Source: Trueperaceae bacterium
Lineage (GTDB): Bacteria; Deinococcota; Deinococci; Deinococcales; Trueperaceae
Length of the DNA: 17,314 nt
Direction: 5' to 3'
Assembly (NCBI GenBank): GCA_007122815.1
Contig: SKSV01000428.1
Coordinates: forward strand, 1 to 17,314
Shown here: one piece after another, positions 1 through 6,087 of the stretch
How the letters are laid out: each line of letters starts with the position of its first letter
How positions within the stretch are numbered: position 1 is the stretch's first letter
Notes under the pieces: model-generated
Told to the model about the DNA's origin: nothing
The model's input: only the letters and a program-made list of their open reading frames with translations
Databases searched by the model: none
Made by a program: the position numbers and the translations under genes

Positions 1-1
1 C

Positions 2-232
2 GACTGCATCGCCTGCGCCTACTGCGACCTGCGCTGCCCGGTCGAGGCCATCCACTCACCGCTTCGCTGGCGCTCCTTCGCGCCGCTCCTGAACGCCATC
101 GAGCGCAGGGCGCTCAAGTGGCCGGGCGTCAGCCACGCCCGCGTCAAGCTGGAGGCGGGCGAGGTCGTCCGCCTCGACGAGCCGCACGGCGAACCAGCGT
201 CCGACGCGCGCTCAGCGGCACCACATCCGTGA
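2..232 (+). CDS. 4Fe-4S ferredoxin-type protein, C-terminal fragment
   Basis: The reading frame enters from the left edge and ends at TGA 230-232, leaving 76 residues. Residues 2-13 of the fragment read CIACAYCDLRCP, a C-x2-C-x2-C-x3-C-P motif that binds a [4Fe-4S] cluster in bacterial ferredoxins. It is followed by the usual hydrophobic stretch (VEAI) and about 60 residues of basic, cluster-free tail. The protein probably carries electrons, either as a small ferredoxin or as the C-terminal domain of a larger oxidoreductase; the missing N-terminus prevents a choice. Only one Cys motif is visible, so a second cluster could lie upstream. The next gene begins 72 bases downstream and has its own ribosome binding site. 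Confidence 0.8.
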   Translation, partial: DCIACAYCDLRCPVEAIHSPLRWRSFAPLLNAIERRALKWPGVSHARVKLEAGEVVRLDEPHGEPASDARSAAPHP

Positions 233-290
233 CGTAGCGTGCCGGGGCTCGAGGTGAGCGCCGCCGTGGGGGTTCGCGCACACGGCGGCC

Positions 291-299
291 GAGGGGGAG
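291..299 (+). promoter_or_regulatory. Ribosome binding site fixing the start at 305
   Basis: GAGGGGGAG lies 5 bases before ATG 305. It favours this start over an in-frame GTG at 239, which has no comparable purine-rich site. Confidence 0.6.
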
Positions 300-304
300 C
301 GAAC

Positions 305-673
305 ATGCAGAGAACCGCTACGACGATCGTCGCGTGGGGCGTGTACGAGTTCGTGGTGGGAGCGACGCTCCTGCTCGCCCCGAACGTGCTCCTGAGGGTG
401 ATCGGACTACCCGCCACCGACGAGGTCTGGATCCGGCTCATCGGCGTGATGGCGCTTGCGATCGGCTACTTCTTCGTCCAATCGGCGAGGGTCGGGCACG
501 TCCCTTTCTTCCGCTGGTCGATGCACGTGCGCATCGGCGTCGGGCTGCTGATAGCCGCCCTCGTCGTCTCCGGTCTCGGCCCGCCTATCCTGCTCCTCTT
601 CGCGTTGCTCGACGTGCTGGGCGTGACCTGGACCGGCCTGACGATGCGTGCCGAGACGGCCGTGGCGACCTGA
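305..673 (+). CDS. Small four-helix integral membrane protein, function unknown
   Basis: A 122-residue protein with four predicted hydrophobic segments: about residues 7-28, 42-61, 75-92 and 94-112. The loops are short and there is no signal peptide or catalytic motif that I recognise. It resembles the many short uncharacterised four-helix inner-membrane proteins of bacteria, but I cannot assign a named family with confidence. The ATG at 305 is preferred because a good purine-rich site precedes it and the first helix then starts near the N-terminus. An upstream GTG at 239 would add 22 Gly/Arg-rich residues of no evident use. A G+C-rich hairpin follows the stop codon. The gene is convergent with the secreted protein at 812-1549. 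Confidence 0.75.
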   Translation: MQRTATTIVAWGVYEFVVGATLLLAPNVLLRVIGLPATDEVWIRLIGVMALAIGYFFVQSARVGHVPFFRWSMHVRIGVGLLIAALVVSGLGPPILLLFALLDVLGVTWTGLTMRAETAVAT

Positions 674-682
674 CGCAGCGCT

Positions 683-701
683 GGGGCTGGCGCGCAGCCC
701 C
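683..701 (+). terminator. Hairpin after membrane protein gene, possible terminator
   Basis: GGGGCT (683-688) pairs with AGCCCC (696-701) across a 7-base loop, 10 bases after the stop of 305-673. No T-run follows, so intrinsic termination is uncertain. Confidence 0.4.
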
Positions 702-767
702 GTTCGCCGCACAGCGCGCCGACAGTGCAAGCGCCGGAGCACAGCGCCGTTCACCGCACGGCGCGCC
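701..767. repeat. Imperfect 20-bp direct repeat in the convergent gap
   Basis: Bases 701-720 and 748-767 match at 18 of 20 positions, differing at the 6th and 13th base. The copies begin 47 bases apart, between two convergent genes. The first copy overlaps the end of the hairpin at 683-701. No function is evident. Confidence 0.5.
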
Positions 768-811
768 TGCGAACGAAGCGTCCGGCAGTCACGTGGGGCC
801 GGTTGCGGGCA

Positions 812-1549
812 TCACTCCGTCATCCGCGACCTGTACACAGCCGCACCGGCACGGCCGCAGCTGCACATCTCCTCGATCCTCTCGAGCATGTGCCGATCGA
901 GGTTCGTGAACGAAAGCCGCCACCGGCCCACGTCGCCCGGTTGGCAGGCAACCGTCCGCTCGTCGGACACGATCCGCATGACGCCACCCTCGATCGTGTA
1001 GACGCCGCCGTCGTACGGCCTTCCATGCTCCTCGACGTCGTAGGTGCCGTCAGCGTGCATGCGATACACGAGTCCAGCCTGACGCCAGTCACCGACGAAC
1101 GCCTCGCGCATCAGCACGTCGCGCTGATCGGCGTCCAGCACACGCGTGATGCTCAGCAGACGCACACCATCCACCACGTACGCGACGGTCGACCGGAGCG
1201 GCACCAAACCTTCGGGCATGTCGTCCAACCACAACTGCTCCCGCGTCACGATCAACGCGCCATCAGCCGAGGCCGACTCGAACGACACCTCCAGCCGCGC
1301 GCCCTGCGCGCCCAACGCGCGCAACCGCGCGTGCGCCGCTGGACCGACCGTAGACTCCAAGAAGAGACCGTGCTCCACCATGGACAGTTCGCTAGGCAGC
1401 AGCGTGCGCAGCTGCATGAAGTTACCCGCCGACAGCCGTGCCGCGAACCGCTCCACCACCTCGAACTGCGCCGGCGGACCAGCAAGCGCAGACGCCACCA
1501 CCGCCAGCACCCAGGCGGTGAGCAAACACCGAGCCAGCACGCGTCCCAT
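812..1549 (-). CDS. Secreted protein of unknown function, two-part architecture
   Basis: A 245-residue protein. Residues 1-23 are a type I signal peptide: MGRVLARC, a hydrophobic core, and ALA before GPPAQ as the likely cleavage site; there is no lipobox. Residues about 25-130 have the rhythm of an NTF2-like/SnoaL-type fold, starting FEVVERFAARLSAGNF, but this is inferred from pattern only. Residues about 148-245 look like a small beta-barrel (GDWRQ, YRMHADGTY, GGVYTIEGGVMRI) and hold three cysteines (VAC, then CSC), which could form a disulfide after export. ATG 1547-1549 is preceded by a purine-rich GGAAGGGGA. No neighbour suggests a role: the gene is alone on the minus strand between a membrane protein and an acetyltransferase. 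Confidence 0.75.
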   Translation of the reverse strand: MGRVLARCLLTAWVLAVVASALAGPPAQFEVVERFAARLSAGNFMQLRTLLPSELSMVEHGLFLESTVGPAAHARLRALGAQGARLEVSFESASADGALIVTREQLWLDDMPEGLVPLRSTVAYVVDGVRLLSITRVLDADQRDVLMREAFVGDWRQAGLVYRMHADGTYDVEEHGRPYDGGVYTIEGGVMRIVSDERTVACQPGDVGRWRLSFTNLDRHMLERIEEMCSCGRAGAAVYRSRMTE

Positions 1550-1566
1550 TACCTATCCCCTTCCAC

Positions 1567-1583
1567 GCCTGCCACGCGCAGGC
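1567..1583. promoter_or_regulatory. Inverted repeat in the divergent intergenic region
   Basis: GCCTGC (1567-1572) and GCAGGC (1578-1583) flank a 5-base spacer. It lies just upstream of the secreted-protein gene on the minus strand, within the 187-base gap separating it from the divergent acetyltransferase gene. It could be an operator or a leader stem. I see no convincing -35/-10 pair in this gap. Confidence 0.25.
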
Positions 1584-1736
1584 CACACCGAACGGCCCAC
1601 CCGGCAGACCACACCCCGCGACTGTGACGGTAGGACGACCACCGTTCCGGAAGCGTTCCGGCCGACCCAACGATGGCAGGCGGCGCAGAGCGAGGAGGCC
1701 GTCACAACCGATGCGGCAGCGCGTTGCCGTGTGCGC

Positions 1737-2240
1737 ATGCACGTCCGAGCCGAACGGCCCGAGGACCATGGCGCGGTACGCGCGGTTAACCTCGCCGCCT
1801 TCGACACCGCCACCGAGGCCGACCTCGTCGACGCGCTGCGGGCCCGGGCCGACCCAGTGATCTCGCTCGTCGCCGAGCACGGTGGCGAGGTGGTCGGCCA
1901 CGTCATGTTCACGCCGGTCACCTGGGCTGAACACCCGACGTTGGCGCTGATGGGCCTGGCGCCGCTCGCGGTCGCGCCACGGCACCAGCGGCAGGGCGTC
2001 GGCGGCGCGCTGGTGCGGGCTGGCCTCGAGGCCTGCCGCGAGGGCGGCTACGGCGCCGTCGCGGTCGTGGGCCACCCGGAGTACTACCCGCGCTTCGGCT
2101 TCGCCGCCTCCAGCCGCTTCGGCATCGGGAGCCAGTTCGACGTGCCACCGGAGGTGTTCATGCTGGCCGAACTGGTGCCGGGCTACCTCGAGGGCTGCTC
2201 CGGCACCATCCGCTTCCACGCCGCCTTCGACGACATCTGA
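1737..2240 (+). CDS. GNAT N-acetyltransferase, YhbS-like
   Basis: A 167-residue protein with the GCN5-related acetyltransferase fold. Motif A is clear: LAPLAVAPRHQRQGVGG at about residues 74-90, with Q/RxxGxG/A binding the acetyl-CoA pyrophosphate. It is followed by VVGHPEYYPRFGF (111-122), typical of the YhbS group (COG3153). It should transfer acetyl from acetyl-CoA to an amino group of a small molecule or protein; the acceptor is unknown. The frame is open far upstream to 1146, but that stretch is antisense to the secreted protein and lacks homology-like character, so ATG 1737 is chosen; GTG 1731 is an alternative. The ribosome site is poor: a GAGGAGG at 1692-1698 is too distant, so translation may be leaderless or weak. 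Confidence 0.82.
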   Translation: MHVRAERPEDHGAVRAVNLAAFDTATEADLVDALRARADPVISLVAEHGGEVVGHVMFTPVTWAEHPTLALMGLAPLAVAPRHQRQGVGGALVRAGLEACREGGYGAVAVVGHPEYYPRFGFAASSRFGIGSQFDVPPEVFMLAELVPGYLEGCSGTIRFHAAFDDI

Positions 2241-2286
2241 GCCGCGGCACACGACTTTCGGCCGGCTCGCCTGGCGCATCCGCCAC

Positions 2287-2319
2287 TCGGACCATCGACC
2301 GAGGGTCGCCTCGGTCCGA
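2287..2319 (+). other. Mutually exclusive stem-loops between GNAT and SDR genes
   Basis: Two alternative folds share the same bases. Fold A: TCGGACC (2287-2293) with GGTCCGA (2313-2319), enclosing CGACC (2296-2300) with GGTCG (2304-2308). Fold B: GACCGAGG (2297-2304) with CCTCGGTC (2309-2316) on a 4-base loop. The element lies 46 bases after the acetyltransferase stop and 55 bases before the SDR start. No T-run follows. It may be a terminator for the upstream gene or a leader element for the downstream operon. Confidence 0.45.
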
Positions 2320-2363
2320 AGGCCGATGCGGGCACCTGTGCTCCCCGCCTAGCCTCTGACGTC

Positions 2364-2370
2364 AGGAGGT
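2364..2370 (+). promoter_or_regulatory. Ribosome binding site of the SDR gene
   Basis: AGGAGGT lies 4 bases before ATG 2375, a near-perfect match to the anti-Shine-Dalgarno sequence. It overlaps the 3' end of an 8-bp palindrome, TGACGTCA (2357-2364). Confidence 0.7.
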
Positions 2371-2374
2371 AGGC

Positions 2375-3154
2375 ATGTACGAGACCGCTCCCATCAACCG
2401 CAGAGGCCACGTCGCAGTGGTGACCGGAGCCAGCCGCGGCCTGGGCCGCGCCCTGGCGAGCTTCCTCGCAGCCAGCGGCTACTCGCTCGTGATCGACGCG
2501 CGCAACGGCGGCGAGCTGAGCGAGGCGGCCGCTGCGCTCCGCGCATCGGGCGCAGACGTGATGGCGCTGAGCGGGGACGTCTCCGATCCCTCGCACCGCT
2601 CAGAGCTGGCGGCGGCTGCCGAGGAGCTCGGTGGGCTCGACCTGCTGGTGAACAACGCCTCCACGCTCGGAGCGTCACCCCTCCCCGAACTCGCGGACGT
2701 CCCGCTCGGCACGCTCCGAAGCACCTTCGAGGTCAACCTGCTGGCGCCACTCGCGCTGACGCAAGCGTGTCTGCCACTGCTCGAGCGGCGTGGCGGGCTG
2801 GTCGTGAACGTCAGTTCCGACGCCGCGCGCGGCGGCTACGCAGGCTGGGGCGTGTACGGGGCCAGCAAGGCGGCCCTCGACCTCGTCACCGCCACCTTGG
2901 CAGCCGAGCTCTCTGCCCGAGGCGTCGCGGCGGTGAGCGTGGACCCTGGCGACATGCGTACGACCATGCACCAGCTCGCGTTCCCCGGGCAGGACATCAG
3001 TGACCGACCTGATCCGGAGGTCACCATCGCCTTCTGGGCGTGGCTACTGGGTCGGCCCCACGCCGAGATCAGCGGGAAGCGGTTCATAGCGCAGGACGAC
3101 GTCTGGTCGACCGACGATGGCGCGAGAGAGCGGCGGGACCTGGTGGTGGTGTGA
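2375..3154 (+). CDS. Short-chain dehydrogenase/reductase (SDR)
   Basis: A 259-residue classical SDR, an NAD(P)-dependent oxidoreductase with a Rossmann fold. Visible motifs: TGASRGLG (residues 17-24) for dinucleotide binding, D69-V (GDV) contacting adenine, NNAS (93-96), and the catalytic tetrad N121, S148, Y161, K165 in YGASK. DPGDMRT (190-196) closes the active site. The Arg at 43 after the second strand (VIDAR) hints at NADP(H), but this is inference. The substrate cannot be told. The tail after residue 236 ends with an acidic and basic segment. It is the first gene of a cluster: its TGA (3152-3154) overlaps the GTG start of the QueA-like gene, so the two are probably translationally coupled. 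Confidence 0.88.
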   Translation: MYETAPINRRGHVAVVTGASRGLGRALASFLAASGYSLVIDARNGGELSEAAAALRASGADVMALSGDVSDPSHRSELAAAAEELGGLDLLVNNASTLGASPLPELADVPLGTLRSTFEVNLLAPLALTQACLPLLERRGGLVVNVSSDAARGGYAGWGVYGASKAALDLVTATLAAELSARGVAAVSVDPGDMRTTMHQLAFPGQDISDRPDPEVTIAFWAWLLGRPHAEISGKRFIAQDDVWSTDDGARERRDLVVV

Positions 3155-4239
3155 GCTACCCTAGCCCACAGCCGGCCGCGACGCTCAGGCCGCCGGACCT
3201 CCACCGCGTCGCCAACGATGGCCTCGACGCCGCAGAGCCGCCCGTCGCGATCGCTCCACCGGAAGCCCGTGGCATCCGGCGCGACGAGGTGGCGCTGCTC
3301 GTGAGCGAGGGCGTCGAACACCACCACACGGAGTTCCTGGACCTCGCCGATTACCTGCACCCGGGCGACCTGCTCGTCGTCAACGACAGCGCCACCTTGC
3401 CAGCCAGCCTTGAGGCCCACTCGCGTCTCGGACCCATCACCCTGAACCTCTCGGCGCGCTTCGGACCCTGCTCGTGGCTTGCCGAACCCCGCTGGAGCCC
3501 GGCATCACCTGGACCTCTCCCCTTGCACGCTGGTGAGCATCTCAGCGTCGCCGGGCGACCGGTTCGGCTCGTGGCGCCCTACCCCGCCCAAGAGCGGCTC
3601 TGGTTCGTCGAGCTCGACGCCGATTCGGCAATGAGTGCCTGCGGAAGGCCCATCCGTTACGGCTACGTTTCGGGGGAGTACCCGCTTCGTGCTTACCAGA
3701 CCGTGTTCGCCGACGCGCCTGGCAGCGCCGAGATGCCGTCGGCGGGCCGTCCGTTCAGCGTCAGGGCGCTCGCGCGCCTGGAGCGGGCGGGGGTGCGGTT
3801 GGCGACGATCACCCTCCACACCGGCGTCTCTAGCCTCGAGTACGAGGCGAACGACCTCAGCCAAGCTCCACCGGAGCCTTACCGCGTGCCGCACGCCACC
3901 GCGCGAGCGATCATCCGTGCCCGCGCTGGCGGAGCACGCGTGCTGGCCATCGGCACCACGGTGGTGCGCGCACTCGAGAGTGCCTTCGACGGCACCGCGT
4001 TCGACCGCCTGAGCGGCTTCACCCGACGCATGCTCCACCCTGGGCGACCGCCCCGAGTCGTGGACGGGCTTCTCACGGGTTTCCACGAGCCTCGCTCTTC
4101 ACACATGGCGCTGCTGGTCGCGCTCGCCGGGGAGCCGACGGTCGAGGACGCCTACCGCGAGGCGATCAGGGGTCGGTACCTGTGGCACGAGTTCGGTGAC
4201 GTGCACCTGATCCTGCCGGGATCGGTGAGAAGGCGGTAG
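3151..4239 (+). CDS. Divergent QueA-like S-adenosylmethionine:tRNA ribosyltransferase-isomerase homologue
   Basis: A 362-residue protein with QueA-family order: GDLLVVNDSATLPA (72-85), YQTVFA (182-187), PSAGRPF (196-202), TLHTG (221-225), GTTVVRALE (268-276), TGFHEPRSS (309-317) and EFGDVHLI (347-354). Authentic QueA transfers and isomerises the ribosyl part of AdoMet onto 7-aminomethyl-7-deazaguanine in tRNA, giving epoxyqueuosine. From memory, E. coli QueA has PTAGLHF, TLHVGAGTF and TNFHLPEST at the corresponding places. Here the His of AGLHF is Arg-Pro, and the GTF segment is VSSLE, so queuosine activity is doubtful. Similar PSAGRPF proteins are, to my knowledge, annotated in Actinobacteria. 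The GTG at 3151 is chosen because of the GTGA overlap; an upstream ATG at 3040 would lie inside the SDR gene. The next gene follows after 12 bases. Confidence 0.8.
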   Translation: MSYPSPQPAATLRPPDLHRVANDGLDAAEPPVAIAPPEARGIRRDEVALLVSEGVEHHHTEFLDLADYLHPGDLLVVNDSATLPASLEAHSRLGPITLNLSARFGPCSWLAEPRWSPASPGPLPLHAGEHLSVAGRPVRLVAPYPAQERLWFVELDADSAMSACGRPIRYGYVSGEYPLRAYQTVFADAPGSAEMPSAGRPFSVRALARLERAGVRLATITLHTGVSSLEYEANDLSQAPPEPYRVPHATARAIIRARAGGARVLAIGTTVVRALESAFDGTAFDRLSGFTRRMLHPGRPPRVVDGLLTGFHEPRSSHMALLVALAGEPTVEDAYREAIRGRYLWHEFGDVHLILPGSVRRR

Positions 4240-4251
4240 TCTCTTGGTCCC

Positions 4252-5409
4252 ATGGGCGACGCCCCGGACGTGATTCGAGAGCGCCTGGAGCAGCTCGCCA
4301 CGCTCAACGCGATCGGCGAGATCCTCAACCAGGAGCCGGACTTCGCCGCCGCGGCAGAGCGAGCCCTGGCGCGGCTGGTGGAGCTGCTGGGCCTTCAGAC
4401 CGGTTGGCTCTTCGTGACCAGGGTCGCGCGCGGCGACTCGAAGGAGGGCGGACTAGGGCTATCGGCCACGTGCGCCGTGCCGCCAGCTCTCGCGGTCGCG
4501 GGGTGCGCACCGCTACGCGAGGGAAGCTGCGATTGCCAATGGCTCTTCCGCCACGGCAGGTTGGACGAGGGCGTCAACATCGTCCGCTGCAGCCGCCTGG
4601 AAGCCGCCGTTGGGGAAACCGCGGGCCTGGAGGTGCACGCCAGCATCCCGCTGCTCGGTCAAGGCGGACCGGTGGGCATCATGAACCTAGCGGCGCCTGG
4701 CCGAGCGCGCTTCGACGAGGCGACCCTCGCGTTCCTCACCGCGGTCGGCCGGCAGCTCGGTACGGCTTTCGAACGCTCCCGCCTCATCGACGAACGGACC
4801 CGTGAAGTGCGCTACACGGCGGCCCTGGAGGAGCGTCAGCGCCTAGCGACCGAGATGCACGATTCGGTGGCTCAGCTGCTGTTCGCGGCCGAACTCGAAC
4901 TGCAGTCCAGCCTCTCCGACGTGGGCCGTGGGAACGACCGCGTGGCGGTCGCCGCGAGTCTCGTCGGTGACGCCCTCGAACGCCTGCGCTCGCTGGTGGA
5001 GGTGCTGCGCCCGGGAGACCCGGAGGCCTCGCTGGACACGCTCCTGCGGCGGCTCGCCGAGCGCACTGGAGGGTCGCTCGACGTCTCGCTCGAGGCCGAG
5101 AGCGTGGCCCTCGACGCCGCGCAGACAGTCGCGCTCTACCGAGTCGCGCAGGAAGCCACCCACAACACCCTGAAGCACGCCTCCGCCCGTCGCCTCTGGC
5201 TGCGCTTGACCTCGAACCGGGAGGCGGTCACGCTGACGGTCCTCGACGACGGTGTCGGACTGCCGGACGAGCCCGCCTGGTCGGCGACGGGCGGGCTGGG
5301 CCTGGTGAGCATGAGACACCGTCTCGAGGAGGTGGGCGGCAGCCTGCGGTTGGAGGCAAGGGCCGGCGGCGGCACGATGGTGGAGGCGCGGGTGCCATGG
5401 CGAGGGTGA
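4252..5409 (+). CDS. Soluble GAF-domain sensor histidine kinase (NarL/DesK-type, HisKA_3)
   Basis: A 385-residue kinase with no transmembrane segment, so it senses inside the cell. A GAF domain spans about residues 15-175. The dimerisation/phosphoacceptor segment ERQRLATEMHDSVAQ (194-208) puts the autophosphorylated His at 203. The ATPase domain has the N-box EATHNTLKHA (N305), DDGVGL (332-337) and a GLGL loop (348-351) followed by MRHR, typical of the HisKA_3 family. The GAF domain holds a cysteine set C85-x7-C93-x-C95-x17-C113, plus C74, recalling Fe-S or redox-sensing GAF kinases such as AirS; ligand binding is inference. ATG 4252 is preceded by AAGGCGG inside the end of the QueA-like gene. 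It overlaps the response regulator gene by 13 bases. Confidence 0.9.
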   Translation: MGDAPDVIRERLEQLATLNAIGEILNQEPDFAAAAERALARLVELLGLQTGWLFVTRVARGDSKEGGLGLSATCAVPPALAVAGCAPLREGSCDCQWLFRHGRLDEGVNIVRCSRLEAAVGETAGLEVHASIPLLGQGGPVGIMNLAAPGRARFDEATLAFLTAVGRQLGTAFERSRLIDERTREVRYTAALEERQRLATEMHDSVAQLLFAAELELQSSLSDVGRGNDRVAVAASLVGDALERLRSLVEVLRPGDPEASLDTLLRRLAERTGGSLDVSLEAESVALDAAQTVALYRVAQEATHNTLKHASARRLWLRLTSNREAVTLTVLDDGVGLPDEPAWSATGGLGLVSMRHRLEEVGGSLRLEARAGGGTMVEARVPWRG

Positions 5410-6026
5410 TGATCGTCGACGACCATCCGATCGTGCGAGACGGTCTCAAGACCTACCTGTCTCTGCAGAGCGACCTCGAGGTGGTGGGAGAGGCCGGCGA
5501 CGCCGAGACGGCGTTGCGAGTCGCTTCGGAGTCGTCTCCGGAGCTCGTGCTGCTGGACCTGCGCTTGGCTTCCGGAAGTGCCCTCGCCCTGCTGCCTCGT
5601 CTTCGGGCCCTCGAGCCACCACCCAGGGTGGTCATCCTCAGCAGCTTCCTGGACGCCACGGCGTTGCGCGAGTCGGTGCGTTTGGGTGCGAACGGGTACC
5701 TGCTGAAGCACGTCGGGCCCGGCACGCTGGTCGATCGCATGCGCGCAGCGCTGCGCGGAGAGCTCGTGCTGGACCCTTCAGCCGTCGAGCTCCTCGCGCA
5801 TAGTAGCGAATCGCCCCTCGCTCGCCTCACGGCCCGTGAGCGCGAGGTCCTGGACCGCCTCGCGGACGGTATGAGCAACAAGCAGTTGGCCCGGGCCCTC
5901 GGAGTGAGCGAGAAGACCGTCAAGACACACGTCAGCAGCGTCCTGGCGAAGCTAGGCGTGCGAGACAGAACACAGGCGGCGCTCATGGCCGCTGCGCAGC
6001 GCGACCGACCACCCCGGCCTCATTGA
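5397..6026 (+). CDS. NarL/FixJ-family response regulator
   Basis: A 209-residue two-component regulator. The receiver domain (1-118) has acidic D8-D9, phosphoacceptor D54 (VLLDLRL), a Ser at 82 or 83 in the switch position and K104 (YLLK). The LuxR-type DNA-binding domain (about 142-200) carries LTAREREVL, then NKQLARALGVSEKTVKTHV as the helix-turn-helix. It should be phosphorylated by the kinase encoded immediately upstream; the genes overlap by 13 bases, indicating translational coupling. GGAGG at 5382-5386 lies 10 bases before ATG 5397. Targets are unknown; the adjacent aminotransferase and the operon itself are the simplest candidates. Confidence 0.92.
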   Translation: MARVMIVDDHPIVRDGLKTYLSLQSDLEVVGEAGDAETALRVASESSPELVLLDLRLASGSALALLPRLRALEPPPRVVILSSFLDATALRESVRLGANGYLLKHVGPGTLVDRMRAALRGELVLDPSAVELLAHSSESPLARLTAREREVLDRLADGMSNKQLARALGVSEKTVKTHVSSVLAKLGVRDRTQAALMAAAQRDRPPRPH

Positions 6027-6074
6027 GTGCGGACTCCGCGGGCGCCGCGCTATCGTAGCCGCAGCCGAACCACT

Positions 6075-6082
6075 TGGAGGAG
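6075..6082 (+). promoter_or_regulatory. Strong ribosome binding site of the aminotransferase
   Basis: GGAGGAGG lies 5 bases before ATG 6088, predicting efficient translation. The 61-base gap to the response regulator has no clear promoter. Confidence 0.7.
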
Positions 6083-6087
6083 GACAC

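Noticed and set aside
725..1627. Long plus-strand open frame
   Set aside because: It is antisense to the secreted protein at 812-1549, is rich in His, Arg and Gln in a low-complexity manner, and has no fold-like pattern.
1422..2279. 285-residue minus-strand open frame
   Set aside because: Antisense to the GNAT gene, whose acetyl-CoA motif is unmistakable; the product is Gly/Ala/Arg-rich without motifs.
3040..3150. N-terminal extension of the QueA-like protein from ATG 3040
   Set aside because: It lies inside the SDR gene, is Arg-rich, and the GTGA overlap at 3151 gives a better coupled start.
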